From NCBI RefSeq assembly GCF_017310645.1, contig NZ_JAFLRH010000021.1:1-62722 (forward strand): 62,722 nt of DNA, in the 5' to 3' direction. Source of the DNA: Paradesulfitobacterium ferrireducens (GTDB taxonomy: Bacteria; Bacillota; Desulfitobacteriia; Desulfitobacteriales; Desulfitobacteriaceae). The notes under the pieces were generated by a model, which saw nothing but the letters and a program-made list of their open reading frames with translations, searched no databases and was not told the origin of the DNA. Of this stretch, positions 51,972 through 60,658 are shown in pieces. The position numbers and the translations under genes were made by a program. The stretch's first letter is position 1. Every line of letters starts with the position of its first letter.

Positions 51972-53374
51972 CTGCCTTCTGATAATGCTTGGGCTATCAT
52001 CGCCTGGGCAATCGGAGCAGCCGCTCCTCCTCCGGTGCCCCCGTGTTCCACTAAGACTGCCACTGCAATCGTGGGCTTGTCCGCCGGTGCGAAAGCAATG
52101 TACCAGGCATGGGTCGGAACATTTCCGCCCGGCTCAGCCGATCCGGTCTTGGCCGCCACCTGCACATTGGGCAAAGCCCCCGGCGCCGCCGTCCCGTCAT
52201 TCACCGCTGAAATCATCGCGCTCTTGACCTTGTCCGCTTCCTCAGGGGATAAGGCTGTAAGCCAGGGTTTTGCCTGGTTCTTATATAAGATATTTTGGTC
52301 GCTGTCCAGAACCCGTTCTACCAGGTAGGGGGTCATGATCTGCCCGCTGTTGGCAATTCCCGAAGCAATCAGGGCCATATGAAACGGGCTGACCAAGACC
52401 TCACCCTGCCCGAAGGTACTGGCAGCGAGCAAATTGCGGTCCAGTGTTTTCGGGACCAGTTCCCCGTTTGTGATCTGACTCGGCGGAACATAAAGTTCAA
52501 ACGGTATCTTCTGCCCAAAACCGAAGTTTTTGGCAGCGGTCAGGAATCTCTCTTCCCCCGCCTCAACCCCGTGCGTCGCAAAATAGGTATTGCAGGAAGC
52601 CGCCAGGGCCATGTTGTAATTAACCCAGCCGTGGGCGCGGTCATTCTGTTCCCGGATCACCTGGCCGTTAATGACCGTTGAGCCGGTGCACTGGTAAAGA
52701 TCACTCACATTCAGGTTTGAACGCAGGAGGGCTGCCGAAGTCACAACCTTCATGGTCGACCCCGGCGGGAATAAGGCAAAAGCATGGTTCAGCAGCGGGC
52801 CGTCCTTGCCCTTGGAGATGGCATCCCACTTTTCTTCCAAGGTGTTCGGATTATAGCTCGGCTGGCTGACCAAAGCCAGAACCGCCCCTGTGCGTGGATC
52901 AAGGGCCACTGCCGCCCCGACCTTGCCTTTAAGAGCTTCATAGGCCGTCTTTTGCAGGCGGGAATCCAGGGTCAGGACCACATCATCCCCCGCCCGCGGC
53001 AGATTAAACATCCGCTGCAGTTCCTGCGCGGGGGTTGCATTTTTCATGCCCAGGAGCCAGTTGGCCAAACCCGCTTCCAAGCCCGCAGACCCGTGAGCCA
53101 AAGTCGCATACCCAAGCAACGGTTCAAAGGCCTCACCCTTGGGATAGACCCGTTCAGATTTTCCGTTGTTTTTCTTGGTTTGCGCTAATACTTCGCCATT
53201 TCTGTCAAAAATTCCTCCCCTTAGCACCCTGCCTTCCAGCATGACCAAACGGCGATTGGCCGGATTCTGCAAAAGGGCGTCTGATTTCACCACCTGCCAG
53301 TAAACCAGACCAAGACTAAGCAGGATGAAGCTGGAGGCGATTCCCAAAGCCACTTGGCGCAACCCTCTGATCAT
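51968..53374 (-). CDS. pbpA: Class B penicillin-binding protein (FtsI/PbpA family)
   Basis: A 468-residue transpeptidase with a single N-terminal membrane helix (about 9-27). The catalytic motifs are STMK near 208, the SxN-type SCN near 262 and KTG near 405. It is shorter than usual class B PBPs and lacks a long dimerisation domain and PASTA repeats. Its start overlaps the end of the SEDS gene (ATGA type), so the pair likely acts as polymerase plus transpeptidase in wall synthesis. It is like mycobacterial PbpA in size and position. Confidence 0.88.
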   Translation of the reverse strand: MIRGLRQVALGIASSFILLSLGLVYWQVVKSDALLQNPANRRLVMLEGRVLRGGIFDRNGEVLAQTKKNNGKSERVYPKGEAFEPLLGYATLAHGSAGLEAGLANWLLGMKNATPAQELQRMFNLPRAGDDVVLTLDSRLQKTAYEALKGKVGAAVALDPRTGAVLALVSQPSYNPNTLEEKWDAISKGKDGPLLNHAFALFPPGSTMKVVTSAALLRSNLNVSDLYQCTGSTVINGQVIREQNDRAHGWVNYNMALAASCNTYFATHGVEAGEERFLTAAKNFGFGQKIPFELYVPPSQITNGELVPKTLDRNLLAASTFGQGEVLVSPFHMALIASGIANSGQIMTPYLVERVLDSDQNILYKNQAKPWLTALSPEEADKVKSAMISAVNDGTAAPGALPNVQVAAKTGSAEPGGNVPTHAWYIAFAPADKPTIAVAVLVEHGGTGGGAAAPIAQAMIAQALSEGR

Positions 53375-54648
53375 GCGGCATACTCCCTTCTCGGAGCGCG
53401 CGCTGCATGAACGGCCGCTGTTTCAGAAATGTTGGCCAAAAGCCCCAACAAAAGAAAATGAGTTAAAAGGGAGCTGCCGCCATAGCTGACCCAGGGAAGA
53501 GGAATCCCGGTCAGGGGTAGGAGCTTGGTTACCCCCAACAGGATAATCAGGGTCTCGGTGGCGATTAAGATCGCGATCCCGGCAGCCAGAATCTGGCCGA
53601 ACTGGTCTTTGGCACTCAGGCTGACCACAAAGGCCCGCATCACGACCACCAGGAACAAGCTTAATAAGGCCATCGCTCCCGCAAACCCCAGTTCTTCCGC
53701 AATCACCGCGAAAATAAAGTCCGTACTGACGGCCGGCACGGTAAAAGCGCCAATCCCGTTCCCCAAGCCCGTTCCAATCACCTGGCCCCCGCCAATGGCA
53801 AAGAGAGACTGGGCAATCTGAAACCCGTTGCCGGATACATCCTGCCAGGGGTTAAGCCAGACTTCCACCCGGCGCTGGACGTGCCCAAACAAGAAATACC
53901 CCAAAGAACCCGTGAGCAGGAGCATAGGCAGAGAGATGCCCAGATATAAGGGTCTCTCAGTCACCACATAAATCAGCAGCACAAACAAGGTATAGAATAC
54001 CAGGGCTGTGCCTAAGCTTTTCTGAGCGGCGAGCAGTCCTAAAGAAACCCCGGCCATAATCACAAACGGCCCCAAGGTCCGGATATCCGGGATGGAGAAA
54101 CGCCCTATTTGCACCGTCCCGATTTTCAAAAGCTCCTTGTGTTCCCCGAGATAGGATGCCAGGAAAAGCAAAGCCGCCACTTTGACCAATTCCTCCGGTT
54201 CAAAGGTAAGGCCGCCCACCTCCAGCCAGCTGGTCGCCCCCCCTTTGCTCACCCCAAGCACCAGGGTCAGAAACAGCAGTCCCACCGCCGCTAAACCCCA
54301 GAGATAGGTTAAGCGGCTGAGGCGCCGGTAATCACGCAAAATCCAGAGCATGCCATAGAACACCACCAGCCCCAGGTTGGCCCACAAAAACTGGCGCAGC
54401 CCTGTTTCCGGGCTGATCCTTACCAGAAACACCAGTCCAATCGCCACAATCGCTTCGACCGCAGGGAGAATAAAAGGATCCCCCCGGTAATGCAGCAGGT
54501 ATTCCAGCAAACTGCCTGCAACCAGCAAGAACGAAAAAATACCCGCTTGCCACACGATGTCGGGGGTCAGTTTGCCCTGGAGTTTGAGCAGGCCCAAACC
54601 CACCCAGAGAATAGCCAGGATAATCATCCGGAGTGTCAATCGCTGCAT
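53371..54648 (-). CDS. SEDS-family peptidoglycan glycosyltransferase (FtsW/RodA/SpoVE type)
   Basis: A 425-residue polytopic protein with about ten membrane helices. Conserved SEDS features are LGVSKGGATSWLEVGGLTFEPEELVK near 130-155 (the essential E and L/F-rich PSE-like motif), QKSLGTALVF near 215 and PLTGIPLPWVSYGGSSLL near 385. ATG 54648 follows GGAG by 8 bases. It polymerises lipid II with its cognate PBP, encoded next. RodA or FtsW identity cannot be decided here. Confidence 0.88.
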   Translation of the reverse strand: MQRLTLRMIILAILWVGLGLLKLQGKLTPDIVWQAGIFSFLLVAGSLLEYLLHYRGDPFILPAVEAIVAIGLVFLVRISPETGLRQFLWANLGLVVFYGMLWILRDYRRLSRLTYLWGLAAVGLLFLTLVLGVSKGGATSWLEVGGLTFEPEELVKVAALLFLASYLGEHKELLKIGTVQIGRFSIPDIRTLGPFVIMAGVSLGLLAAQKSLGTALVFYTLFVLLIYVVTERPLYLGISLPMLLLTGSLGYFLFGHVQRRVEVWLNPWQDVSGNGFQIAQSLFAIGGGQVIGTGLGNGIGAFTVPAVSTDFIFAVIAEELGFAGAMALLSLFLVVVMRAFVVSLSAKDQFGQILAAGIAILIATETLIILLGVTKLLPLTGIPLPWVSYGGSSLLTHFLLLGLLANISETAAVHAARAPRREYAA

Positions 54649-54653
54649 ACCAA

Positions 54654-55373
54654 TCACTCCACAATGCAGCAGAGAGCCGTGAAATTATCCGGCGCTCCCC
54701 GCTCCAACACTAATTGCCTCAAGTTCTCCAAGTGTTCTTCCCACGAACTCTCTTCTAAAAATTCCTGTCCGATTTCCTCTTCCGTTAAGATATTGGAAAA
54801 CCCGTCTGTGCACAGGAGAAAGACATCCTTGGCTTTCGCTTCCAGGCTGCGGCAGTCCACTTGAATTTTCTCCTCGGCCCCGATGGCCCGCATGAGAACA
54901 TGACGGCGCGGATGGTTTTCCGCTTCCTCAACGGAAATTTGGCCCAGGCGCAGGAGTTCTCCGACCAGGGAGTGGTCATCTGTAAGCCGCTCCAGCCTCT
55001 CCTCCCGCCAGATATAGGCCCTGCTGTCCCCGACATGGGCAATCACGGCCAAAGAGCCGCGTACGATCAGCACGGTTAAGGTCGTGCCCATACCCTCTGT
55101 CTCAGGGAGGCGGCTGGAGGATTCAAAGACCAAGGTATTCGCCCGGGTTAAGGCCGTCATGAGCCAGGATTCCACTTCAGCGTCAGCGAGCTCAGCCAGT
55201 TCGGGAGCGATCCGTTCCAATTCCTGAAGCGCCGTGCGCGCCGCCACTTCTCCGGCCAAATGGCCCCCCATGCCGTCTGCCACCGCGTAGAGTCCGTATT
55301 CTGACAGCACCAGGTAAGCGTCTTCGTTATTTTTGCGCACACACCCGGTTTCGCTGAAACTAAGAATTCTCAT
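54654..55373 (-). CDS. prpC: PP2C-family serine/threonine phosphatase (PrpC/Stp)
   Basis: A 239-residue metal-dependent phosphatase opposing the PASTA kinase. Motifs in order are VRKNNEDAY near 12, VADGMGGHLAGE near 32, HVGDSRAYIW near 117 and LLCTDGFSNIL near 185. It overlaps the preceding FHA gene by 14 bases and ends 6 bases before the SEDS start. Confidence 0.94.
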   Translation of the reverse strand: MRILSFSETGCVRKNNEDAYLVLSEYGLYAVADGMGGHLAGEVAARTALQELERIAPELAELADAEVESWLMTALTRANTLVFESSSRLPETEGMGTTLTVLIVRGSLAVIAHVGDSRAYIWREERLERLTDDHSLVGELLRLGQISVEEAENHPRRHVLMRAIGAEEKIQVDCRSLEAKAKDVFLLCTDGFSNILTEEEIGQEFLEESSWEEHLENLRQLVLERGAPDNFTALCCIVE

Positions 55374-55803
55374 TTTGCCACCTCGAATACTGGAAAGTAA
55401 TACTTCCTATTTTCACATAGTCTCCAACAACGAGCTGCACCGGAGAGTTGATGCGTTCTCCGTTGACCCAGGTTCCATTCGTGCTCCCCAGATCTTCGAT
55501 GAACGTCTTTCCTTTATACTGGCGAAAATAGGCGTGCTCCATCGAAGCAAAATGGTCAGGCAGGATAATGTCATTATTTTTGCCGCGCCCGATCCGGAGG
55601 CCTTTGCCGTCCACGCGAAAGGTTTTGCCCCGCGGCAGGCTCTCGCTTCCGGTCAAAACTTCCAGGCGGCCGAATTCCCGCTCCGGCCGGCTAAAAAACC
55701 CTTTGACCTGGAGATCGGCCAAGAGCGCCGTCAAAACTCTGAAGAGAAAAAGATAAATAAGGGCAACAAAAACCAGCCGCCCAATGACTAAAATACTTTG
55801 CAT
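55360..55803 (-). CDS. Membrane-anchored FHA-domain protein (FhaB-like)
   Basis: A 147-residue protein with one N-terminal membrane helix (about 6-28) and a C-terminal FHA domain (about 65-145) with RIGRGKNNDIILPD, FASMEHA and GSTNGTWVNGERI. FHA domains bind phosphothreonine, so it is a likely target or adaptor of the PASTA kinase. In size, anchor and position before the phosphatase it resembles actinobacterial FhaB/FipA. Confidence 0.88.
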   Translation of the reverse strand: MQSILVIGRLVFVALIYLFLFRVLTALLADLQVKGFFSRPEREFGRLEVLTGSESLPRGKTFRVDGKGLRIGRGKNNDIILPDHFASMEHAYFRQYKGKTFIEDLGSTNGTWVNGERINSPVQLVVGDYVKIGSITFQYSRWQNENS

Positions 55804-55813
55804 AAAACCACCT

Positions 55814-56602
55814 TCATGCAGTCCTGCGCTTTATCACCATAACCGTCTGTCCGAGCTGAATCCGGTCCCCCGGCGCCACTGCGTTCAGGGTAATCCGTTG
55901 ATTATTAACCCAGGTGCCATTGGTACTGCCAAGATCGTCAAGCATCCACCCTTGTTCACTCTGAGTTAAGGCCGCATGACGGCGCGACACCTCGGGGTCG
56001 GACAGGATCAGTTCGCATTGGGTATGCCTCCCGATATAAAAGCTGCCCTCAGTGAGCGGGAAAATCTTTCCTGTATCCGGTCCTTCAATGATTTCGAGAA
56101 AGTAATCTAAATTCCTGCTTTGATCCTCGGCCAAGTGCAAGTTTGCCTGCACCGCATGATGAATGACATTGGTTCTTTCGGGCCAGTTGGAATCATCCGC
56201 TTCCTCGTCCCGGTCATCCTCCCACTTGACCTCAACCGAATCGTCAAAATCGGTTTCAATGAACATTTCCCGGGCTTTGACCGTATCATCCGCATGCAGT
56301 TCGATCGCCGGCTTGGTTAGAAACGTAAACCCCGCCTGACTCCCTTCTTTATAAACATATTTCGAAAGCTCAATCAGGAAAGCATCCCCGAAGCTGGCCA
56401 ATGGCCCCCAGTCCCCGGAATGAAGAAAAACCCGGTACACATTCGGTACATACACCCGGGAGACACTGACCTGTTTGTGCTTGTACATCGCTTTAATTAA
56501 TTCCTTGGCGATTTCCACAGGCTGAAGCCGGCTGAGATTTTTTTTGAACGGACCGGTAAATAAGCGTTCGGCAGCCTCTTCAAACCGTTCCAACAGGCTC
56601 AT
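55814..56602 (-). CDS. DUF3662 and FHA-domain protein (FhaA-like)
   Basis: A 262-residue soluble protein. Residues 1-about 120 form a DUF3662-type domain (LLERFEEAAERLFTGPFKKN at the start). A charged linker (about 125-170) leads to an FHA domain (about 180-260) with YIGRHTQCELILSD, SRRHAAL and GSTNGTWVNNQRI. FhaA in mycobacteria regulates peptidoglycan synthesis at the membrane. It starts 3 bases after rlmN and is 10 bases ahead of the second FHA gene. Confidence 0.88.
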   Translation of the reverse strand: MSLLERFEEAAERLFTGPFKKNLSRLQPVEIAKELIKAMYKHKQVSVSRVYVPNVYRVFLHSGDWGPLASFGDAFLIELSKYVYKEGSQAGFTFLTKPAIELHADDTVKAREMFIETDFDDSVEVKWEDDRDEEADDSNWPERTNVIHHAVQANLHLAEDQSRNLDYFLEIIEGPDTGKIFPLTEGSFYIGRHTQCELILSDPEVSRRHAALTQSEQGWMLDDLGSTNGTWVNNQRITLNAVAPGDRIQLGQTVMVIKRRTA

Positions 56603-56605
56603 AAG

Positions 56606-57667
56606 CTATGACTCACTCTCCCACTGTCGACGCAGTTGTCCACAAGCTGCGTCAATATCTGTGCCCCGTTCCTCGCGTACGGTAACGGTTAAGCCGCTTC
56701 TTACCAACACTTCGGCAAATGTCTTTAATTCTGAAGCCAGGGGGCGTTTCATCCCGGTTTCTGCCACCGGATTGACCGGTATTAAGTTCACATGCCCCAA
56801 CTGTCCTTTAAGCAAGCCTGCCAATTCCTCCGCCTGAGACCGCCGGGCAGTGTCTGCTGTCAGGGCCACTTCAAACGTAAGGCGGCGGTTGGTCAGGTCT
56901 GAATACTCCCGGCAGGCCGCCATCAGCTCCTTGAGCGGGTAGCGGCGGTTCATCGGCACCAAGGCATCGCGCACTTCATCTGTAGCCGCATGCAGGGATA
57001 CCGCCAACCCTACCTGCGGGTTATCCCGGGCCAGCTGCCGGATCTTGGGAGCGACCCCGCTGGTGGAGATGGTCATGCGCCGCATTCCGATATTCTGCCC
57101 TTTGGCGTCATTCAAGAGGGTTATGGACTTTATGACGCTGTCATAGTTAAGCAGGGGTTCCCCCATCCCCATGAACACAATATTGGTGACGTTAAATTCC
57201 GGATCTTCCCGGCGCAGGTGATGGGTTATGTCTAAAACCTGGCCGACGATTTCCCCTGGGGACAAGTTGCGCCGGAAGCCGCCAAGGCCGGTGGCGCAAA
57301 ACGCGCAGCCCACCGCACACCCCACTTGGGTTGAGACACAGACGGTACGGCGGTCGCGGGCAGACTTACGCTCATATTCCATCAGCACACATTCGATTGT
57401 ATCCCCATCCTGAAGCCGGAATAAATATTTACGGGTCCCGTCATGGGAGCGCTGTTCCCGCACCAGCTCCAAAGGGTGAAAATCCAACCCTTCAGCCAAT
57501 TGCAGGCGTTCCTGGGCCGGGATGTTTTTCATGTCCTCCCAGGTTTGCACGGCTTTTCCCTGCACCCACTGAAACACCTGGCCCGCTCTGAACTTTTTCA
57601 GTTCCAGGCCGGTGCAAACCCCCGTTAACTCCTGCTCGCTTAAGGCCCGTAATTCCAATCTTTTCAT
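56606..57667 (-). CDS. rlmN: Dual-specificity 23S rRNA A2503/tRNA A37 methyltransferase
   Basis: A 353-residue radical-SAM enzyme that methylates C2 of adenine. The cluster motif CAVGCAFC is near 117-124, GMGEPLLNYD near 172 and the C-terminal catalytic cysteine in DIDAACGQLR near 345. ATG 57667 follows AGGTG by 6 bases; a GTG at 57676 overlaps the site. Order rsmB-rlmN matches Bacillus. Confidence 0.95.
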   Translation of the reverse strand: MKRLELRALSEQELTGVCTGLELKKFRAGQVFQWVQGKAVQTWEDMKNIPAQERLQLAEGLDFHPLELVREQRSHDGTRKYLFRLQDGDTIECVLMEYERKSARDRRTVCVSTQVGCAVGCAFCATGLGGFRRNLSPGEIVGQVLDITHHLRREDPEFNVTNIVFMGMGEPLLNYDSVIKSITLLNDAKGQNIGMRRMTISTSGVAPKIRQLARDNPQVGLAVSLHAATDEVRDALVPMNRRYPLKELMAACREYSDLTNRRLTFEVALTADTARRSQAEELAGLLKGQLGHVNLIPVNPVAETGMKRPLASELKTFAEVLVRSGLTVTVREERGTDIDAACGQLRRQWESES

Positions 57668-57690
57668 AGTATTCACCTAATTTGTACGTG

Positions 57691-59070
57691 CTAAACTTGG
57701 GTGCGCCGGAATTTCGCTAGGAAAAAACCATCCATCCCATGCCGGTGCGGGAGCAGCTGCAGCATTCCTTTGGCCGCCTGGCGGGCATCCTGCTCATCCA
57801 CAAGGGTAAACGGCAGGCTCTCTCTAAGATCAACCGGCTCAAATTCCGGATGGGCCTGGCGGAAAGCCTTGGCCACTTCGAAGTTTTCCTCCGGCTCGAC
57901 CGTGCAGGTCGAATAGAGAAGCTCCCCTCCGAGGGCCACACACGCGGCCGCTTTTTCCAGAATCGCCAGCTGCAGCTCCGGCAGCCCCAGCAAATCCTGC
58001 TCCTCCTTCTGCCAGCGCAGGTCGGCTTTGCGCCGGATCACACCCAGACCGGAACAGGGAGCGTCCACCAGCACCCGCTCTTGGCTTAAGGGCTTGACCC
58101 CCGGAAGTTCGCGCGCATCTCCCAGATGCGGCTCGATAATCCGAACCCCCAGCCGCTCAGCCAGTTCCTCGATTAAGTGAAGCTTATGGGTATGAACGTC
58201 AAAAGCCAGGATTAAACCCTGGTTCTGCATCAGCTGGGCCAAGTGGGTCGTCTTGCCGCCGGGGGCGCTGCAAGCATCAAGCACCTGCATGTTCGGAGCC
58301 GGGGCCAGTACATGGGCCACCAGCTGCGAACTCTCATCCTGAACGGTAAACAGTCCTTCCTGAAAGCTCTTGAGCTTCTCAACCGCGCCAAACTCCCGGA
58401 TGATCAGGCTCTCCGGCACCCGCTTGCCCATCTCGGTCTTGACCCCTTCTTGAGCCAGGCGTTCTTCAAGTTCCGTTCGTGAAGTATTTAAGGTATTGGT
58501 GCGGATCCAGGTGGGGGCCGGTTCGTTATTAGCCCGGCACAAGGCCTCCGTTTCCTCAAAGCCCCAGCGTTTCAACCAGCGGCGCACCAGCCATTCCGGG
58601 TGGGAATAGCGCACGGAGAGATAGCGCACTCCCTCCCGTTTCGAATCCGGCCAGGGTAAATCCCAACCCCGGGTATCGACCTGGCGCAGCACGCTGTTCA
58701 CCAGGCCGGCATACTTATGCTGACCGCTCTTGGTCAGCTCCACCGTTTCATTGACTGCGACCGCCGGCGGCACCTTTTCCATAAAGAGAAGCTGCCAGGC
58801 GCCGATTCTCAGAATCGAGCGCACCGGGTGGGGAAGGCTTGAGAGGGGTTTGGAGAGGTGTTGGCGCAGGGCAAAATCTAAGGTCAGGCGGTGCTTAAGC
58901 ACCCCGTTGACAAGCATGGTGATAAACTGGCGGTCCCGGGCTTCCGGGTAATGGGCCAGTCTTTTCTGCAAGAGGAGGTTGGCATATGCTTTTTCCGTTT
59001 CTACCTGAGTCAGGATCCTGGCAGCCTCCTGCCTGGGTGTCGGGCTATTCGTTCCGGCTTCGGGGGCCAT
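57691..59070 (-). CDS. rsmB: 16S rRNA (cytosine(967)-C(5))-methyltransferase
   Basis: A 459-residue enzyme with a NusB-like RNA-binding N-domain (about 8-145) and a methyltransferase domain. Motifs are DACSAPGGKTTHLAQ near 268, VDAPCSGLGVIRRK near 335 and YSTCTVEPEENFEVA near 390, holding both catalytic cysteines. ATG 59070 is 6 bases after AAAGGAGG; the ATG at 59076 touches it. It follows fmt by 12 bases. Confidence 0.95.
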   Translation of the reverse strand: MAPEAGTNSPTPRQEAARILTQVETEKAYANLLLQKRLAHYPEARDRQFITMLVNGVLKHRLTLDFALRQHLSKPLSSLPHPVRSILRIGAWQLLFMEKVPPAVAVNETVELTKSGQHKYAGLVNSVLRQVDTRGWDLPWPDSKREGVRYLSVRYSHPEWLVRRWLKRWGFEETEALCRANNEPAPTWIRTNTLNTSRTELEERLAQEGVKTEMGKRVPESLIIREFGAVEKLKSFQEGLFTVQDESSQLVAHVLAPAPNMQVLDACSAPGGKTTHLAQLMQNQGLILAFDVHTHKLHLIEELAERLGVRIIEPHLGDARELPGVKPLSQERVLVDAPCSGLGVIRRKADLRWQKEEQDLLGLPELQLAILEKAAACVALGGELLYSTCTVEPEENFEVAKAFRQAHPEFEPVDLRESLPFTLVDEQDARQAAKGMLQLLPHRHGMDGFFLAKFRRTQV

Positions 59071-59082
59071 GGGCATCCTCCT

Positions 59083-60045
59083 TTAGCTAAAAGCTTCTCC
59101 TATAGTGGCGCGCCGGCCGTTGAAGAAGTCACGCGCGGGCATGGGGCGTTTGCCGGCGGGCTGAACTTCGAGCAGTTTGAGAATTCCTTCCCCGGTCTGC
59201 ACCAGGATGCCGTCCGGCTCGATTCCGACCGTTTGACCGGGTTGGGACGGTGCTTCACGTTGAACCGCAATCGAGGCGTTCTTCATTTTTAGGTTGGGCA
59301 TGACCCGGCTGCGCCAGATTTTAAGCCCTTCTCCTTGAAAATGCGTATAGGCTCCGGGCCAGGGATTGAGGCCGCGGATTTGGTTATGTAGTTCCCGCGC
59401 GGAGCGCCCCCATTGAATTTGCTCATGATCCCGTGTCAGCAAGACAGCATAGCTATACTCCCCGTCCTGAGGCCGGGGGGATATAGCATGCTTAGCCAAC
59501 CCGTCCAAAGTAGCCAGCAAAAGCGTGCCCCCCATTTCAGCCAGGGCATCGTGCACTTCCCCGGTGGTCTCGTCCGGTTCGATCGCGTATTCCCTTTGCA
59601 ATAGTATATCCCCGGTGTCCAGCCCCTCATCCATGAGCATAGTCGTCACCCCGGTCACACTCTCTCCGTTCATCACCGCCCAATGGATCGGGGCCGCTCC
59701 GCGATAGTGCGGCAGCAAAGAGGCGTGGACATTGACACAGCCGAAGGGGGGTATCTCTAAGATAGCCCGCGACAGAATCTGGCCGTAGGCCACGACTACG
59801 ATGCAGTCCGGTATAAGCTCACTTAGCTCCGCCACAGTCAACGGATCTTTAATTTTAGGCGGCTGGAACACCTTAAGCCCAGCCTCCGTGGCAAAAACCT
59901 TGACCGGGCTTTGCTTAAGCTGTTTGCCCCGGCCGGCAGGCCGATCCGGCTGCGTAAAAACCGCCGCCACCTCATGCCCCCCTTCGACAAGCGCTTGCAA
60001 AGAAGGAACGGCGAAATCCGGCGTTCCCATAAACACGACTCTCAT
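59083..60045 (-). CDS. fmt: Methionyl-tRNA formyltransferase
   Basis: A 320-residue enzyme that formylates initiator tRNA. It begins MRVVFMGTPDFAVPSLQAL and has NVHASLLPHYRGAAPIHWAV near 107-126 with the catalytic N, H and, further on, D (TTMLMDEGLDTGDIL near 140). ATG 60045 follows AGGAGG. It forms a unit with def and rsmB. Confidence 0.95.
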   Translation of the reverse strand: MRVVFMGTPDFAVPSLQALVEGGHEVAAVFTQPDRPAGRGKQLKQSPVKVFATEAGLKVFQPPKIKDPLTVAELSELIPDCIVVVAYGQILSRAILEIPPFGCVNVHASLLPHYRGAAPIHWAVMNGESVTGVTTMLMDEGLDTGDILLQREYAIEPDETTGEVHDALAEMGGTLLLATLDGLAKHAISPRPQDGEYSYAVLLTRDHEQIQWGRSARELHNQIRGLNPWPGAYTHFQGEGLKIWRSRVMPNLKMKNASIAVQREAPSQPGQTVGIEPDGILVQTGEGILKLLEVQPAGKRPMPARDFFNGRRATIGEAFS

Positions 60046-60063
60046 TCAATTCCTCCTGATCTT

Positions 60064-60092
60064 ACTCCTGACTCCTGAATTCTGACTCCTAC
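60064..60092. repeat. Heptamer tandem repeat locus
   Basis: ACTCCTGACTCCTGAATTC and the following CTGACTCC lie in the gap between def and fmt, the same repeat family as the other loci. Confidence 0.75.
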
Positions 60093-60098
60093 AACTAA

Positions 60099-60554
60099 TT
60101 ACTTGCTCTTTTGCGTCTTCGACGCCCGGTCTACGAATAAAACCCCTTCCAGGTGATCAATCTCGTGCTGGAGAGCCCGGGCCAGAAGGCCTTCCCCCTG
60201 GATTTCCGTCAGGACTCCCTGGCGGTTCAGCCCTTGCACCCGCACCCGGGCTGCCCGGGTTACTTCTCCGGTTACTCCTGGGATGCTTAAACACCCTTCC
60301 GAATCCGTTGCTTCCCCATACTGTTCAAGGATCACAGGGTTAACCAGTTCGATTGGCCCGTGTCCCACGTCAACCACAATCACACGTTTGGATACTCCAA
60401 TCTGCGGTGCAGCCAAACCCACTCCATCAGCCGCATACATCGTATCCAGCATATTATCGAGCAGCTTTCGAATATTCGTATTGACCGTTTTTACTTCAAG
60501 CGCCTTCTCGCGCAGTACCGGAGCACCCATTTCCACGATTTGATAAACTGCCAA
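60099..60554 (-). CDS. def: Peptide deformylase
   Basis: A 151-residue metalloenzyme that removes the formyl group from new proteins. The three family motifs are GVGLAAPQ near 44, EGCLSIPG near 88 and [10 protein letters not shown] near 129. TTG 60554 follows GGGAGGGG by 7 bases. It follows priA. Confidence 0.95.
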   Translation of the reverse strand: MAVYQIVEMGAPVLREKALEVKTVNTNIRKLLDNMLDTMYAADGVGLAAPQIGVSKRVIVVDVGHGPIELVNPVILEQYGEATDSEGCLSIPGVTGEVTRAARVRVQGLNRQGVLTEIQGEGLLARALQHEIDHLEGVLFVDRASKTQKSK

Positions 60555-60658
60555 AACTTTTCCCCTCCCTTAATTCTTGCGGAATAAGCTTTTCCTATAT
60601 TTTTACACATATTAACCCTATTCTACACTTATGATTTTGCTACCTATTGGCTCCATTT

